Shown: positions 43,827 through 51,982, numbered from the stretch's first letter. The stretch: 64,000 nucleotides of DNA from Rhodococcus sp. Leaf247 (GCF_001426185.1 NZ_LMRP01000001.1:908765-972764); one strand, 5' to 3'. Notes: generated by a model from the letters alone, not told the origin. Numbers and translations: made by a program.

Positions 43827-44789
43827 TCAGACGGGAAGCGTGAGCCGGAAGCAACACCCGGCGTGGACGTCGACCACATCGAGTGTGCCGCCGTGCAATT
43901 CGGCGGCCCATCGGGCGATGGCGAGCCCGATACCGGTGCCGCCGTCGGTCGACCCGCCGCGGACGAACCGGTCGAACACCCGAGCGCGGTCGGGCGGAGC
44001 GATCCCGTCGCCCTCGTCGACGACGTCGATGCGCACCGAGTCCTCACCCACGACGGCGGAGACGGCCACCGCACCGTCGGGTGGGCCGTGGCGCACGGCG
44101 TTCTCGACGAGATTGGCCACCACCTGTCGCACCCTCTCCTCGTCGGCGGTCACCGTCGCACCGGACGGCTCGACCGACACCGAGAACCGGGTCGCCGTGC
44201 TCTGGGTGACCACGCTGGTCAGAAACTCTCGGAGGTCGAACGTGCTGCGCGACAGGCCGAGTGCGCCACCCTCGAGCTTCGACAGATCCAGGAGGTCGTC
44301 CACGAGCCGGGCCAAGCGTTCGGTCTGCTCGAGTGCGACTCCGACCGCCGCGGGGGTCGCCTCCTGCACCCCGTCGGCGATGTTCTCGAGCACGGCCTGC
44401 AGCGACGCGATCGGCGTCCGGAGTTCGTGCGAGACATTGCCGATCAGTTCCCGACGGTAGCGATCCGCCTCGGCGAGGTCCGCCGACATCGTGTTGAAGG
44501 CGACGGCCAGCTGGCCGATCTCGTCCCGCGACGTGGCCCGGACGCGGTGTGTGTAGTCCCCGTTCGCCATCGCTCGCGAGGCTGCGGTCATCTCGCGTAG
44601 CGGCGAGGTCATCCCGTGCGCGACGATCTGTGTGACCACCAGCGCCACGACGAGTGCGAGCAGCAGCGCGTACCGGAAGGGCTGTTGCGCCGCGAGCCAG
44701 AAGGTGCCCGACGCCGCGAACAGTGCGATGACCACCACCAGGCCGGTCTTGACCTTGAACGAACGTAGCGAGTCGAGAGGGCGGATCAT
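43827..44789 (-). CDS. Two-component sensor histidine kinase
   Basis: 320 residues, apparently intact. Two closely spaced membrane helices (residues 11-48) with almost no external loop, a HAMP domain (SPLREMTAASRAMANGDYTHRV), a HisKA site NVSHELRTPIASL with the phospho-His, and HATPase boxes NLVENAVRHG, DEGDGI and GGTGIGLAIARW. The start overlaps the response-regulator stop by 4 nt (ATGA). With hardly any sensor domain it probably reads the membrane or a partner such as the DUF4173 protein encoded next. Confidence 0.92.
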   Translation of the reverse strand: MIRPLDSLRSFKVKTGLVVVIALFAASGTFWLAAQQPFRYALLLALVVALVVTQIVAHGMTSPLREMTAASRAMANGDYTHRVRATSRDEIGQLAVAFNTMSADLAEADRYRRELIGNVSHELRTPIASLQAVLENIADGVQEATPAAVGVALEQTERLARLVDDLLDLSKLEGGALGLSRSTFDLREFLTSVVTQSTATRFSVSVEPSGATVTADEERVRQVVANLVENAVRHGPPDGAVAVSAVVGEDSVRIDVVDEGDGIAPPDRARVFDRFVRGGSTDGGTGIGLAIARWAAELHGGTLDVVDVHAGCCFRLTLPV

Positions 44790-45487
44790 CCGCGTGCCCG
44801 GAACGCGTACCCGACACCGTGAACGGTGCGGACGACGTCGGAACCCAGTTTGCGCCGCAGCGCTTTGACGTGGCTGTCGACCGTGCGGGACGGCACCGAT
44901 GTCATGGAGTCGTCTCGCGACCACCCCCACACGTCCGACAACAACCGGTCTCGCGCGAAGGCCGCGCCCGGCCGCCGAGCGAGGAAGAGCAGCAGATCGA
45001 ACTCCGTGCGCGTCAGGTGGACCTCGTCACCGTCACGGAACACCCGTCGCGCATGCTCGTCGACGCGGACGTCGTCGAACTCGTGGACGACGGTCGGCGT
45101 CGGCGCGGGATGACGCTCCACCCGGCGCAGCAATGCGTGCACGCGGGCCACCAGGGTGCGCATCGAGAACGGTTTCGACATGTAGTCGTCCGCACCCACC
45201 CCGAGACCCACCAGCTGGTCCGTCTCGTCCGACCGCGCCGTGAGCATGAGGACGGCGACCGGGCCCTCGGGGCGGGACTGGATACGTCAGCATACCTCGA
45301 GACCGTCGAACCCCGGCAGCATCACGTCGAGGACCACCAGATCCGGATTCGTTCGCGCTACCGTCTCCACGGCGGCCGGTCCGCTCGATGCGAGGTCGAC
45401 GTCGAAGCCCTCGGAGTGCAGCCGCGCCGCGATGGCATCCGCCAGAGCCTTCTCATCCTCGACCACCAGTATTCGCCGTCGATCCAT
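44786..45487 (-). pseudogene. OmpR-family response regulator interrupted by an in-frame TGA
   Basis: The frame from ATG 45487 encodes MDRRRILVVEDEKALADAI and the phospho-Asp region LVVLDVMLPGFDGLEVC, then TGA (45287-45289), then continues in the same frame RIQSRPEGPVAVLMLTARSDETD, MSKPFSMR and a full winged-helix domain ending TVHGVGYAFRARG. Homologues read CRRIQ here, so TGA replaces an Arg codon (CGA). Reinitiation at ATG 45247 would yield a DNA-binding protein without the phospho-Asp. TACGGT lies 7 nt before the ATG (leaderless). First gene of the operon with the kinase. Confidence 0.88.
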
Positions 45488-45580
45488 GAAGCAGACCGTA
45501 ACGGCATCATGTGCGGGTCTCGGGGACGCGATGTGAAGATTCCGTGGAGATCACTCTCGGCCCATGAACCGGACGCAGCG

Positions 45581-46834
45581 TCAGCCGAGCAGGCGTGCCA
45601 CCTCCGCGGCCGCGCGACCACCCGATACCAGCGCACCCTGGATCGAGGGCGTGTCGCGGTGGTCACCGGCGAGAAGCACGCGGTCTCCCACTCGTAGCGG
45701 TCGACGCAGTGGTGTCCCGGGTGCCTGGGCGGGAAGTGCGTGCGACACGTCGTGTCGGACGATCACCCGCCACGACGAGGTCGACCGTCCCCACAGCCGG
45801 TCCAGTTCGGCGCGCACCACCGACTCCGCCGCCGGTCCGGCGGCACCCAGAAGTGTTGTCGCTTGCACCAAGGTCTTCCCGGTCGGCGCGTAGCCGGGGG
45901 CGATCGCGCTCATCTCGGCCGTGTTGACCACCGAACCGCCCGCGCCCGAGACTCGGAGGAAGGTGTCGGAGTCGGCACCGTCGGCGTCGAACCACCAGGT
46001 GGACAGCCCGCGCATGGACGAGGTCTCCGTGTCCGTCAGCGCAGCTGCAGCCGGCGCATCCGTTGCCACCACCACGGCGCGGGACCGCAGCACAGTGCCG
46101 TCGGCGGTCCGAACCGTCGGCGTGACGGTGTCGTCGGTGACGCGATCGACCCTGGCCGAGTACGTGATGTCGACACCGGCGCCCCGGGCGAGTTGCTCGG
46201 GAAACGCCTGCATGCCGGCGTTCGGAACACCGGGGGTGGCCAGCAGGAAGCTGCGGAGCACCAACCTGACGTACCGGTCGGACGTGGCACCGACGCCGTC
46301 GGCGAGCACTCCGCTGAGAAACGGAGCGAGCAGCGCATCTCGCAGAGGCCCGCGGAGACCGAGCCGGTCCCAGTCGTCGGCCAGTGCGGCATCGGGTGCG
46401 CTGCCCAGTCGACGGACGGACCCCACTGCGGGCAGTGCCCACCGCACCGCCCCGGCGACCGCTCGGGGCCTGACCAACCCGAGCCGGACAGCGGATCGGG
46501 CCGTCTCGAGCAGCAACGTCGGGTGACGGGTCGGATCGGCCACTGTCCGCACGGTGTCCGAGTCGTCGACGATCCGAACGCCTCGACCGGCGACCCGCAG
46601 GTCGAGCGCATCGATGTCGACATGCCTCTTCACCGCCGGGTACGACGGATTGAGTAGTTGGAATCCTCGGTCGCACCGGAAGCCGTCGATGACGTCGGTG
46701 CGGATGCGCCCACCCGGCCCGGTCCCCGCCTCCACGATCCTGGCGGTCAGTCCGCGTCGTCGGAGGGCTGCAGCGCATCGCAGACCGGCGATGCCCGCCC
46801 CCACCACGATCACGTCCGCGTCGATGTCAGTCAT
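45581..46834 (-). CDS. FAD-dependent oxidoreductase, amine oxidase/phytoene desaturase type
   Basis: 417 residues. N-terminal FAD motif VIVVGAGIAGLRCAAALRRRG with GGRIRTDVIDGFRCDRGFQLL, and the C-terminal FAD-binding LAGDHRDTPSIQGALVSGGRAAAEVARLL characteristic of flavin-containing amine oxidases and carotenoid desaturase relatives. No carotenoid genes adjoin it, so the substrate is open. TAGCAT lies 9 nt before the ATG. Convergent to nothing; lies between the RR operon start and the tRNA cluster. Confidence 0.88.
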   Translation of the reverse strand: MTDIDADVIVVGAGIAGLRCAAALRRRGLTARIVEAGTGPGGRIRTDVIDGFRCDRGFQLLNPSYPAVKRHVDIDALDLRVAGRGVRIVDDSDTVRTVADPTRHPTLLLETARSAVRLGLVRPRAVAGAVRWALPAVGSVRRLGSAPDAALADDWDRLGLRGPLRDALLAPFLSGVLADGVGATSDRYVRLVLRSFLLATPGVPNAGMQAFPEQLARGAGVDITYSARVDRVTDDTVTPTVRTADGTVLRSRAVVVATDAPAAAALTDTETSSMRGLSTWWFDADGADSDTFLRVSGAGGSVVNTAEMSAIAPGYAPTGKTLVQATTLLGAAGPAAESVVRAELDRLWGRSTSSWRVIVRHDVSHALPAQAPGTPLRRPLRVGDRVLLAGDHRDTPSIQGALVSGGRAAAEVARLLG

Positions 46835-46896
46835 GATCCGTCGATGCTATCCGGCCGTCGTCACCACCCGATCCGACACAGCCCCGGAAACCACGA

Positions 46897-46920
46897 AAGC
46901 CACCTGCACGCAGGTGGCTT
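46897..46920. terminator. Hairpin downstream of tRNA cluster
   Basis: AAGCCACCTGC and GCAGGTGGCTT form an 11-bp perfect stem with a 2-nt loop, 23 bp beyond the tRNA-Phe gene in its direction of transcription. Likely terminator of the three-tRNA transcript. Confidence 0.7.
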
Positions 46921-46943
46921 GTCGATTCATGGTCGTTCTTCGG

Positions 46944-47017
46944 TGGCCAGAGCCGGGATCGAACCGGCGACCTTCCGCTTTTCAGGCGGACGCTCGTACC
47001 GACTGAGCTACCTGGCC
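46944..47017 (-). tRNA. tRNA-Phe (GAA)
   Basis: 74-nt cloverleaf beginning GGCCAGG on the minus strand; anticodon loop CTGAAAA (GAA), T-loop TTCGATC, acceptor closing TCTGGCC plus discriminator A. CCA is not encoded. Last of a Glu-Asp-Phe cluster. Confidence 0.97.
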
Positions 47018-47083
47018 GTGACATCCGTGGCTGACACCGGATGGTACTGATGCATTCGCACCACCGAGATGATGCGATTGTTG

Positions 47084-47157
47084 CGACCCTGACGGGACTC
47101 GAACCCGCGACCTCCGCCGTGACAGGGCGGCGCGCTAACCAACTGCGCCACAGGGCC
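47084..47157 (-). tRNA. tRNA-Asp (GTC)
   Basis: 74-nt cloverleaf starting GGCCCTG; anticodon loop CTGTCAC (GTC), T-loop TTCGAGT, acceptor CAGGGTC with discriminator G, the identity base of tRNA-Asp. CCA not encoded. Confidence 0.97.
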
Positions 47158-47264
47158 ATGCTGTGAAGCATGTACTGCGTGGAAGACCCTACTGCATCTT
47201 CGTCGTACTTCTTACCACTCGGAGAGTGGCCCAACCCGTTGCGGTGATGTCACACACCGAAACG

Positions 47265-47337
47265 TACCCCCTACGGGATTCGAACCCGCGCTACCGCCTT
47301 GAAAGGGCGGCGTCCTAGGCCGCTAAACGAAGGGGGC
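47265..47337 (-). tRNA. tRNA-Glu (TTC)
   Basis: 73-nt cloverleaf starting GCCCCCT; anticodon loop CTTTCAA (TTC), T-loop TTCGAAT, acceptor AGGGGGT with discriminator A. First gene of the cluster. Confidence 0.97.
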
Positions 47338-47360
47338 CCGTCGAATCGCTCCGACCGTAC

Positions 47361-47380
47361 CCCAACGGCGTTCCGTTGGG
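47361..47380. repeat. 8-bp hairpin between tRNA promoter and tRNA-Glu
   Basis: CCCAACGG-cgtt-CCGTTGGG. Lies in the tRNA leader just after the predicted -10, so it is either a processing hairpin of the tRNA precursor or the terminator of the upstream TetR gene. Confidence 0.5.
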
Positions 47381-47389
47381 AGCTTGGAT

Positions 47390-47419
47390 AGCTTATGACA
47401 CTGCTTCAGGATTTCCCAA
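47390..47419 (-). promoter_or_regulatory. Promoter of the tRNA-Glu-Asp-Phe cluster
   Basis: On the minus strand TTGGGA (47419-47414) and TAAGCT (47395-47390) are separated by 18 bp, a near-ideal -35/-10 pair about 50 nt before tRNA-Glu. Confidence 0.65.
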
Positions 47420-47433
47420 ATCAGCAGGTCAGA

Positions 47434-48084
47434 CTATGAATCGACGCTTACAGCGGTGCGTGAGGGCCACCCGTTGACGCGCCACTTGTCCAGCCATTCG
47501 CGGGACGCCATCGCCATCAGCAGAACCTCGAGCGACTCCTCGAACAAGAGCGTGAGATTGGTGTCGTCGGCGGTCAGGTCCGCCATGTAGCGCTGACCGG
47601 CGAGGGACGTGACCAGCACGCGGGTGAACATCCGCGGATCGATGTCCGGGCGGAGCAGGCCGGTCTCGTGCGCCTCGGACGCCAGCTTGTGTGCGGTGCG
47701 CCCCCAGACGGCGCCGGCGCCTTCACGGATGCTCTCGTGGAACTCGGGTTCGACGACGAGACGGAACTCGGCGCGGACGACGACGTTCTCCTCGAAGGAC
47801 GTGGCCAAGCTGGTGATCAGGGTGTGCAGCCATTCCAGCGCGTCCGTGCCCTCGGGGCGCGGCGTGTCCATGACGGCGATGTACTTCTCCATCGCGGTCT
47901 GCAGCACTGCGCGTGCGAGTTCTTCCTTGGAACTGAAATGGAAGTACATCGCGCCCTTGGTCGCGCGTGAACCTTCCAGGATGGTGTTCACCGATGCCGC
48001 GGTGTAACCACGCCTGCTGAACTCGTACGCCGCAGCCTCGACTATCGCGGCCCGGGTGCGTCGAGCGCGTTCCTGCTGTGCCAT
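47434..48084 (-). CDS. TetR-family regulator, gamma-butyrolactone-receptor (ScbR/ArpA) type
   Basis: 216 residues. The N-terminal HTH region QQERARRTRAAIVEAAAYEFSRRGYTAASVNTILEGSRATKGAMYFHFSSKEELARAV closely matches the ScbR/ArpA autoregulator-receptor group of streptomycetes. The C-terminal ligand domain is more divergent. No butyrolactone synthase (ScbA/AfsA) gene is nearby, so it looks like an orphan receptor. ATG at 48084 follows GGAGG by ~10 nt; an upstream extension to 48150 is unlikely. Confidence 0.85.
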   Translation of the reverse strand: MAQQERARRTRAAIVEAAAYEFSRRGYTAASVNTILEGSRATKGAMYFHFSSKEELARAVLQTAMEKYIAVMDTPRPEGTDALEWLHTLITSLATSFEENVVVRAEFRLVVEPEFHESIREGAGAVWGRTAHKLASEAHETGLLRPDIDPRMFTRVLVTSLAGQRYMADLTADDTNLTLLFEESLEVLLMAMASREWLDKWRVNGWPSRTAVSVDS

Positions 48085-48402
48085 TGCGCCTATGCCTCCG
48101 AAAATGATCACCCAAAGGGGCCCTGATACTCGCCGAAGCTTAACCGACAAACCTGAGAATCCCCTCGGACCTGTCCACGAATGCCGCGTTGTCGCCGGTT
48201 CCGACGTCGCTGCACGACCGCCTCACTTGGCAGGCGTGCACCGACTGCCGGTTTTGTCCGGTTCCGTGCTGGCGAGCGTCCGCACTCGCGTCGTAAAGAA
48301 TGGTGAAAATTCATAAAGCCATTTCAAAGGCAATTGCCCGTCAGCGGGCGGGAGCCGGTGGGCGGCCGCCGCGAACCGGTCCATTACACTCGTCGAGCAC
48401 TG
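48085..48402. other. 318-bp intergenic region, TetR regulator to tRNA-Lys
   Basis: Holds the TetR Shine-Dalgarno at the left and a TACACT -10 candidate (48385-48390) for tRNA-Lys at the right. Two sequences, AACCGACAAACC (48140-48151) and GGTTTTGTCCGGTT (around 48250-48263), resemble opposing half-sites of butyrolactone-receptor operators. An 86-codon plus-strand frame here has no coding character. AT-richer stretch near 48300-48330. Confidence 0.5.
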
Positions 48403-48478
48403 GCCCCTATAGCTCAGTTGGTAGAGCTACGGACTTTTAATCCGCAGGTCGTAGGTTCGAGCCCTACTGGGGGCACCA
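48403..48478 (+). tRNA. tRNA-Lys (TTT)
   Basis: Cloverleaf starting GCCCCTA; anticodon loop CTTTTAA (TTT), T-loop TTCGAGC, acceptor TGGGGGC with discriminator A at 48475 and an encoded CCA (48476-48478). Unlike the other three tRNAs here, it carries the CCA in DNA. Confidence 0.97.
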
Positions 48479-48515
48479 CGCGCGAGTACCGACGACGCAC
48501 CGCAGGACGATCCGG

Positions 48516-49268
48516 TCACGGATTCTGCGAGAGCCTCGACCCGATGCTCTGATGCAGCGCACGCAGGGCGTTCTGCCCCAACGCGACAGTCTCGGATTCG
48601 ATATGTCGCAGCAGGTGCGTGTCGCTGACCACCTTCTCCGACGACTGGATCAACACGGTTCCCGCACCGGTGAAGTCGAACTGCCGCTCCTCCCCCGTGT
48701 TCGCGCCGAGCAGCATCCCCTGAGCCGCGCCGAGGAAGTTCTGCATCCACGCAGCGTCGAAATGATGCGACGGCGCCGGGCAGTCCGCCCACCCCACCAG
48801 CGCCTGCGGGTCGACTCGCACGGGCGGTTCGGCGAAGACCACCGCACCGTTCGACGACGCCAGGAACTTCCCGGTGCCCAGCAGGGTCAGGAACCCGGGG
48901 ACGATCGACTGTTTCAGCTCCAGCCCCGGCTCGAAAGCCAGCAGATTGGCCGCGCGAATGGTGAGATTGCCGTCGTCCAGGTCGTAGGAGTTGATGTCGA
49001 ACCCGCGATCTCCCAGGATCACCTTGCCGTGGCCACTCGCCAGGACCCAGTCGTCCGCGTACAGCGGGGACGAGAATCGACTGGCCACGATCGCCGCCAT
49101 GGACGTCCGACCGAGGGGCTCGAACTGGATGGTCCCGTAGTAGGCGATCATCGCCCCCTTGGCGGTGAACCACGGTCGGCCGTCGAGTTCGATGCAGAAC
49201 GCGTAGTCGTTACCGGGCACGTTGTCGTTCACCGGCAGCGTGTAGGGGTTGTGGACGACATCGGTCAT
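48516..49268 (-). CDS. AIM24-family protein (third of three)
   Basis: 250 residues of the all-beta AIM24 (TraT/TIGR00266-like) fold: YAFCIELDGRPWFTAKGAMIAYYGTIQFEPL at the start, then GHGKVILGDRGFDINSYDLD, LAFEPGLELKQSI and GAGTVLIQSSE. Role unsettled; AIM24 in yeast is mitochondrial and affects membrane architecture. ATG at 49268 has AGGAG 10 nt upstream. It closes a three-paralogue operon. Confidence 0.88.
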   Translation of the reverse strand: MTDVVHNPYTLPVNDNVPGNDYAFCIELDGRPWFTAKGAMIAYYGTIQFEPLGRTSMAAIVASRFSSPLYADDWVLASGHGKVILGDRGFDINSYDLDDGNLTIRAANLLAFEPGLELKQSIVPGFLTLLGTGKFLASSNGAVVFAEPPVRVDPQALVGWADCPAPSHHFDAAWMQNFLGAAQGMLLGANTGEERQFDFTGAGTVLIQSSEKVVSDTHLLRHIESETVALGQNALRALHQSIGSRLSQNP

Positions 49269-49284
49269 GATCTGCGTACTCCTG

Positions 49285-49959
49285 TCAGAACTTCTGCTCG
49301 GACGCCTGGACCCAGACCGTGCCCTGCCCGCCGACGGCGAGCTGCACCGCTTCGCCGGACCCACGACCCACCGCATCCCGCCACCCGACGCTCGCCGAGA
49401 TGTCGATGGTCAGATGTCCGCGATGGCAGACGTAGGCCTGCGGATCGACCACCACCTGCGGCCGGTCCGGCCCCACCTCGAGCGCCGTCATACCTCCGTG
49501 GGACAGCACTGCCACCTGCCCACGCCCGGCGACCTGCGTCGTGAACATGCCCTGACCGGTCATCGCGCCACGGACGACGCCTCGGGCGCCGCCCTGCTGG
49601 GTGAGCGGGACGACGGATGTGGACAGGTGCCCGATGTGCACCAGCAACCGCGACGCCTCGACCGACAGCGGCATCGCCCCGTCGAGGTCGATGACCGCCA
49701 CGTGCAACCCGGCGTGGCCGTAGTGGACGGTGCCGGACCCCTCCGCGGCCATCGTCGCCATGTGCTCGCCGGACATCATCCGACCCGCCATTCCCGCGAG
49801 AGCGCCGACGCCCGGCATCGCGCCTGCCGCGCCGCCCATGCTGTGGGGGACGAATCGGACGTCGCCGGTATAGAACAGCATCGACCCTCGTCGGGCGAGG
49901 GCCGGAAGTCCCGGCGTCAGCGTCGCGGCGACGACCTTGCTGTTGACGACCTCGAGCAT
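49285..49959 (-). CDS. AIM24-family protein (second of three)
   Basis: 224 residues, a paralogue of its neighbours: LEVVNSKVVAATL, RGSMLFYTGDVRFVPHS, a Gly/Met-rich insert (AGAMPGVGALAGMAGRMM), GQGMFTTQVAGRGQVAVLSHGG and a C-terminal GTVWVQASEQKF. The insert is hydrophobic and may associate with membrane. ATG at 49959 lies one base after the TGA of the preceding gene on the same strand; a 16-bp gap separates it from the third copy. Confidence 0.86.
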   Translation of the reverse strand: MLEVVNSKVVAATLTPGLPALARRGSMLFYTGDVRFVPHSMGGAAGAMPGVGALAGMAGRMMSGEHMATMAAEGSGTVHYGHAGLHVAVIDLDGAMPLSVEASRLLVHIGHLSTSVVPLTQQGGARGVVRGAMTGQGMFTTQVAGRGQVAVLSHGGMTALEVGPDRPQVVVDPQAYVCHRGHLTIDISASVGWRDAVGRGSGEAVQLAVGGQGTVWVQASEQKF

Positions 49960-49960
49960 G

Positions 49961-50584
49961 TCAGCGCTCCTCGGGCTGGACGTAGACGACACCCGTGCCG
50001 TCGAAACGCAAGGAGAACGCCTCGCCGCTTCCGCCGCCGAGGGCGGACCGCCACGTGACGTCGGTGACGAAACTCTGGGTGACCTGTCCGCGGTGGGCGA
50101 CGAAGGCGTCGGGATCGACGACCAGTGGGAACTGCGGCGATACCTCCAGCGCTATCAACGGCCCACCGGCCGACAGCAGTGCGACGTCACCCTGCCCGCT
50201 GACCACGGTCGTGAACAGGCCCTGACCCGACGATGCTCCGCGCAGTCCGGCGAACGCGACGTCCGACCGCAGCGAACCCGACAGCGCCAGGAGTTGGGAC
50301 GACTCGACGTGGATGGCGTCGCCCGACAGCGGGACGACCGACACGTGCTGGGCATCCACCGCCAGTCGGGCCACACCCGAACCGCCGATCTCCATCAGCG
50401 ACAGGGACTCCCCCGTCACCTTCTGTTTGAGCGCAGCGCGCAGACCGCCGCCACCGCCCACACCGGCGTTCTTGAACGTCAACCGGCCCTCGTAGGCGAC
50501 CATCGATCCCGTGATCGCGCGTATCGTCTCGTCGCGCAGTTCGACGACCAGAACACGGTGTCCCTCTGTTCTCAGGTGAGCCAC
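49961..50584 (-). CDS. AIM24-family protein (first of three)
   Basis: 207 residues from the GTG at 50584: HRVLVVELRDETIRAITGSMVAYEGRLTFKNAG, then a Gly-rich turn, GQGLFTTVVSGQGDVALLSAGG, and SLRFDGTGVVYVQPEER. Same fold and motif order as the next two genes. CATCCT 6 nt before the GTG suggests a leaderless operon promoter; longer in-frame starts up to 50689 exist. Whether the three products form a hetero-oligomer is unknown. Confidence 0.83.
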   Translation of the reverse strand: MAHLRTEGHRVLVVELRDETIRAITGSMVAYEGRLTFKNAGVGGGGGLRAALKQKVTGESLSLMEIGGSGVARLAVDAQHVSVVPLSGDAIHVESSQLLALSGSLRSDVAFAGLRGASSGQGLFTTVVSGQGDVALLSAGGPLIALEVSPQFPLVVDPDAFVAHRGQVTQSFVTDVTWRSALGGGSGEAFSLRFDGTGVVYVQPEER

Positions 50585-50890
50585 CGGGACAGGATGGCAG
50601 AACGACGTCGGAAACGGGGGCCGTCCGGTGATCCGGACGCCCGTGGTGCAATCGAGTGACGTACAGAACATCCATACCGTTTCGCCCACAACTCACAAAG
50701 CCCGTTCCCCGGTCGCTGCGGCATATAATAGGAACCAGTCCACGTCTGTGGAGGTAACGAACTTTCACCCCTGTTCGATACTCGTTTACCGGACGGTACG
50801 TCAGCAGCCCCGGCGCGCATCGAAGCGATTCACAACAAACTTACGGTGCCGTAGGCTCGAACGAACCGACATCATTCTTGGAGGACACGC
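50585..50890. other. 306-bp region before the desaturase: promoters and an operator-like palindrome
   Basis: Contains a consensus-perfect TATAAT (50724-50729) on the plus strand, a GGAGGT with no start codon behind it (50750-50755), the inverted repeat TACCG-ga-CGGTA (50787-50798), and a TAGGCT -10 candidate near 50851. Together they suggest two desaturase promoters, with a TetR-type operator between them. No coding frame supported. Confidence 0.5.
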
Positions 50891-51856
50891 ATGGCACGGG
50901 ATCTGACACAACTCGAGCTGCTCGACGAGCTGCAGCCGGTTGCGGAAGAAAATCTGAACCGGCATCTCTCCATGGCCAAGGAGTGGCACCCCCACGACTA
51001 CGTCCCGTGGGACGAGGGTCGCAACTTCGCTGCTCTCGGCGGCGAGGACTGGTCGCCGGAGCAGTCTCGTCTCGACGAGGTCGCCAAGGCCGCGATGATC
51101 ACCAACCTCCTCACCGAGGACAACCTGCCCTCGTACCACCGCGAGATCGCGGAGAACTTCTCCCAGGACGGCGCCTGGGGAACGTGGGTCGGTCGCTGGA
51201 CCGCCGAGGAGAACCGCCACGGCATCGTGATGCGCGACTACCTCGTCGTCACCCGTGGTGTGGATCCCGTCGCTCTCGAGCAGGCCCGCATCGAGCACAT
51301 GACCAACGGCTTCTCCTCCGCCGCCGCCGGCGGTCACGACGAGATGGGCTTCCTCCACTCCGTCTCGTACGTCACGTTCCAGGAACTCGCCACGCGCGTC
51401 AGTCACCGCAACACCGGCAAGGTCTGCAACGACCCGATCGCCGACCGCATGCTGCAGCGCATTGCCGCCGACGAGAACCTGCACATGATCTTCTACCGCA
51501 ATCTGTGCGGCGCGGCCCTCGACATCTCCCCCGACCAGGCCCTGCGTGCCATCGCCGACATCGTGCAGAACTTCCAGATGCCCGGCGCCGGCATGCCGAA
51601 CTTCCGTCGCAACGGCGTCCTGATGGCCAAGCACGGCATCTACGACCTGCGTCAGCACCTCGAGGACGTCGTCATGCCCGTCCTGCGCAAGTGGAACATC
51701 TTCGACCGCACCGACTTCACCGCCGCGGGCGAGCAGACGCGCGAAGAGCTGGCAGCCTTCCTCGAGAAGCTCGAGAAGGACGTTCTCAAGTTCGAGGAGC
51801 AGCGCGACCGGATGCTCTCACGCGAGGCCGCGAAGCGTCAGGCGCAGGCGTCCTGA
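50891..51856 (+). CDS. Acyl-ACP desaturase (DesA type)
   Basis: 321 residues, soluble ferritin-like diiron desaturase that introduces a double bond into acyl-ACP, as in DesA1/DesA2 of mycobacteria where it feeds mycolic acid or membrane lipid synthesis. Iron ligands are in TAEENRHG and ADENLHMIFYR, plus the earlier Glu in the first helix pair (QPVAEENLNRH). TGGAGGA 8 nt before the ATG is a strong Shine-Dalgarno. Precedes dusB as in M. tuberculosis Rv0824c-Rv0823c. Confidence 0.93.
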   Translation: MARDLTQLELLDELQPVAEENLNRHLSMAKEWHPHDYVPWDEGRNFAALGGEDWSPEQSRLDEVAKAAMITNLLTEDNLPSYHREIAENFSQDGAWGTWVGRWTAEENRHGIVMRDYLVVTRGVDPVALEQARIEHMTNGFSSAAAGGHDEMGFLHSVSYVTFQELATRVSHRNTGKVCNDPIADRMLQRIAADENLHMIFYRNLCGAALDISPDQALRAIADIVQNFQMPGAGMPNFRRNGVLMAKHGIYDLRQHLEDVVMPVLRKWNIFDRTDFTAAGEQTREELAAFLEKLEKDVLKFEEQRDRMLSREAAKRQAQAS

Positions 51857-51982
51857 CACCGCTCACGCCGACGGCGTGATTGGCCGAGTTCCGACTCGGC
51901 GGATACTCTCGATGTGCCCGGCAACCGTTTCTGCGGATGCCGGGCACATCGCTGTTTCCACTACTGACGGGTGACACTGGCC

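Noticed and set aside
45287-45289. Selenocysteine insertion at the UGA of the response regulator
   Set aside because: No SECIS-like stem is seen just downstream, the position is Arg rather than Cys in homologues, and response regulators are not known selenoproteins.
46944-47337. tRNA cluster as an integration site for a genomic island
   Set aside because: No duplicated tRNA 3' end, integrase or mobility gene is visible on either side.
48056-48316. 86-codon plus-strand frame before tRNA-Lys
   Set aside because: Starts inside the TetR gene on the other strand, has no coding bias and no recognisable sequence.
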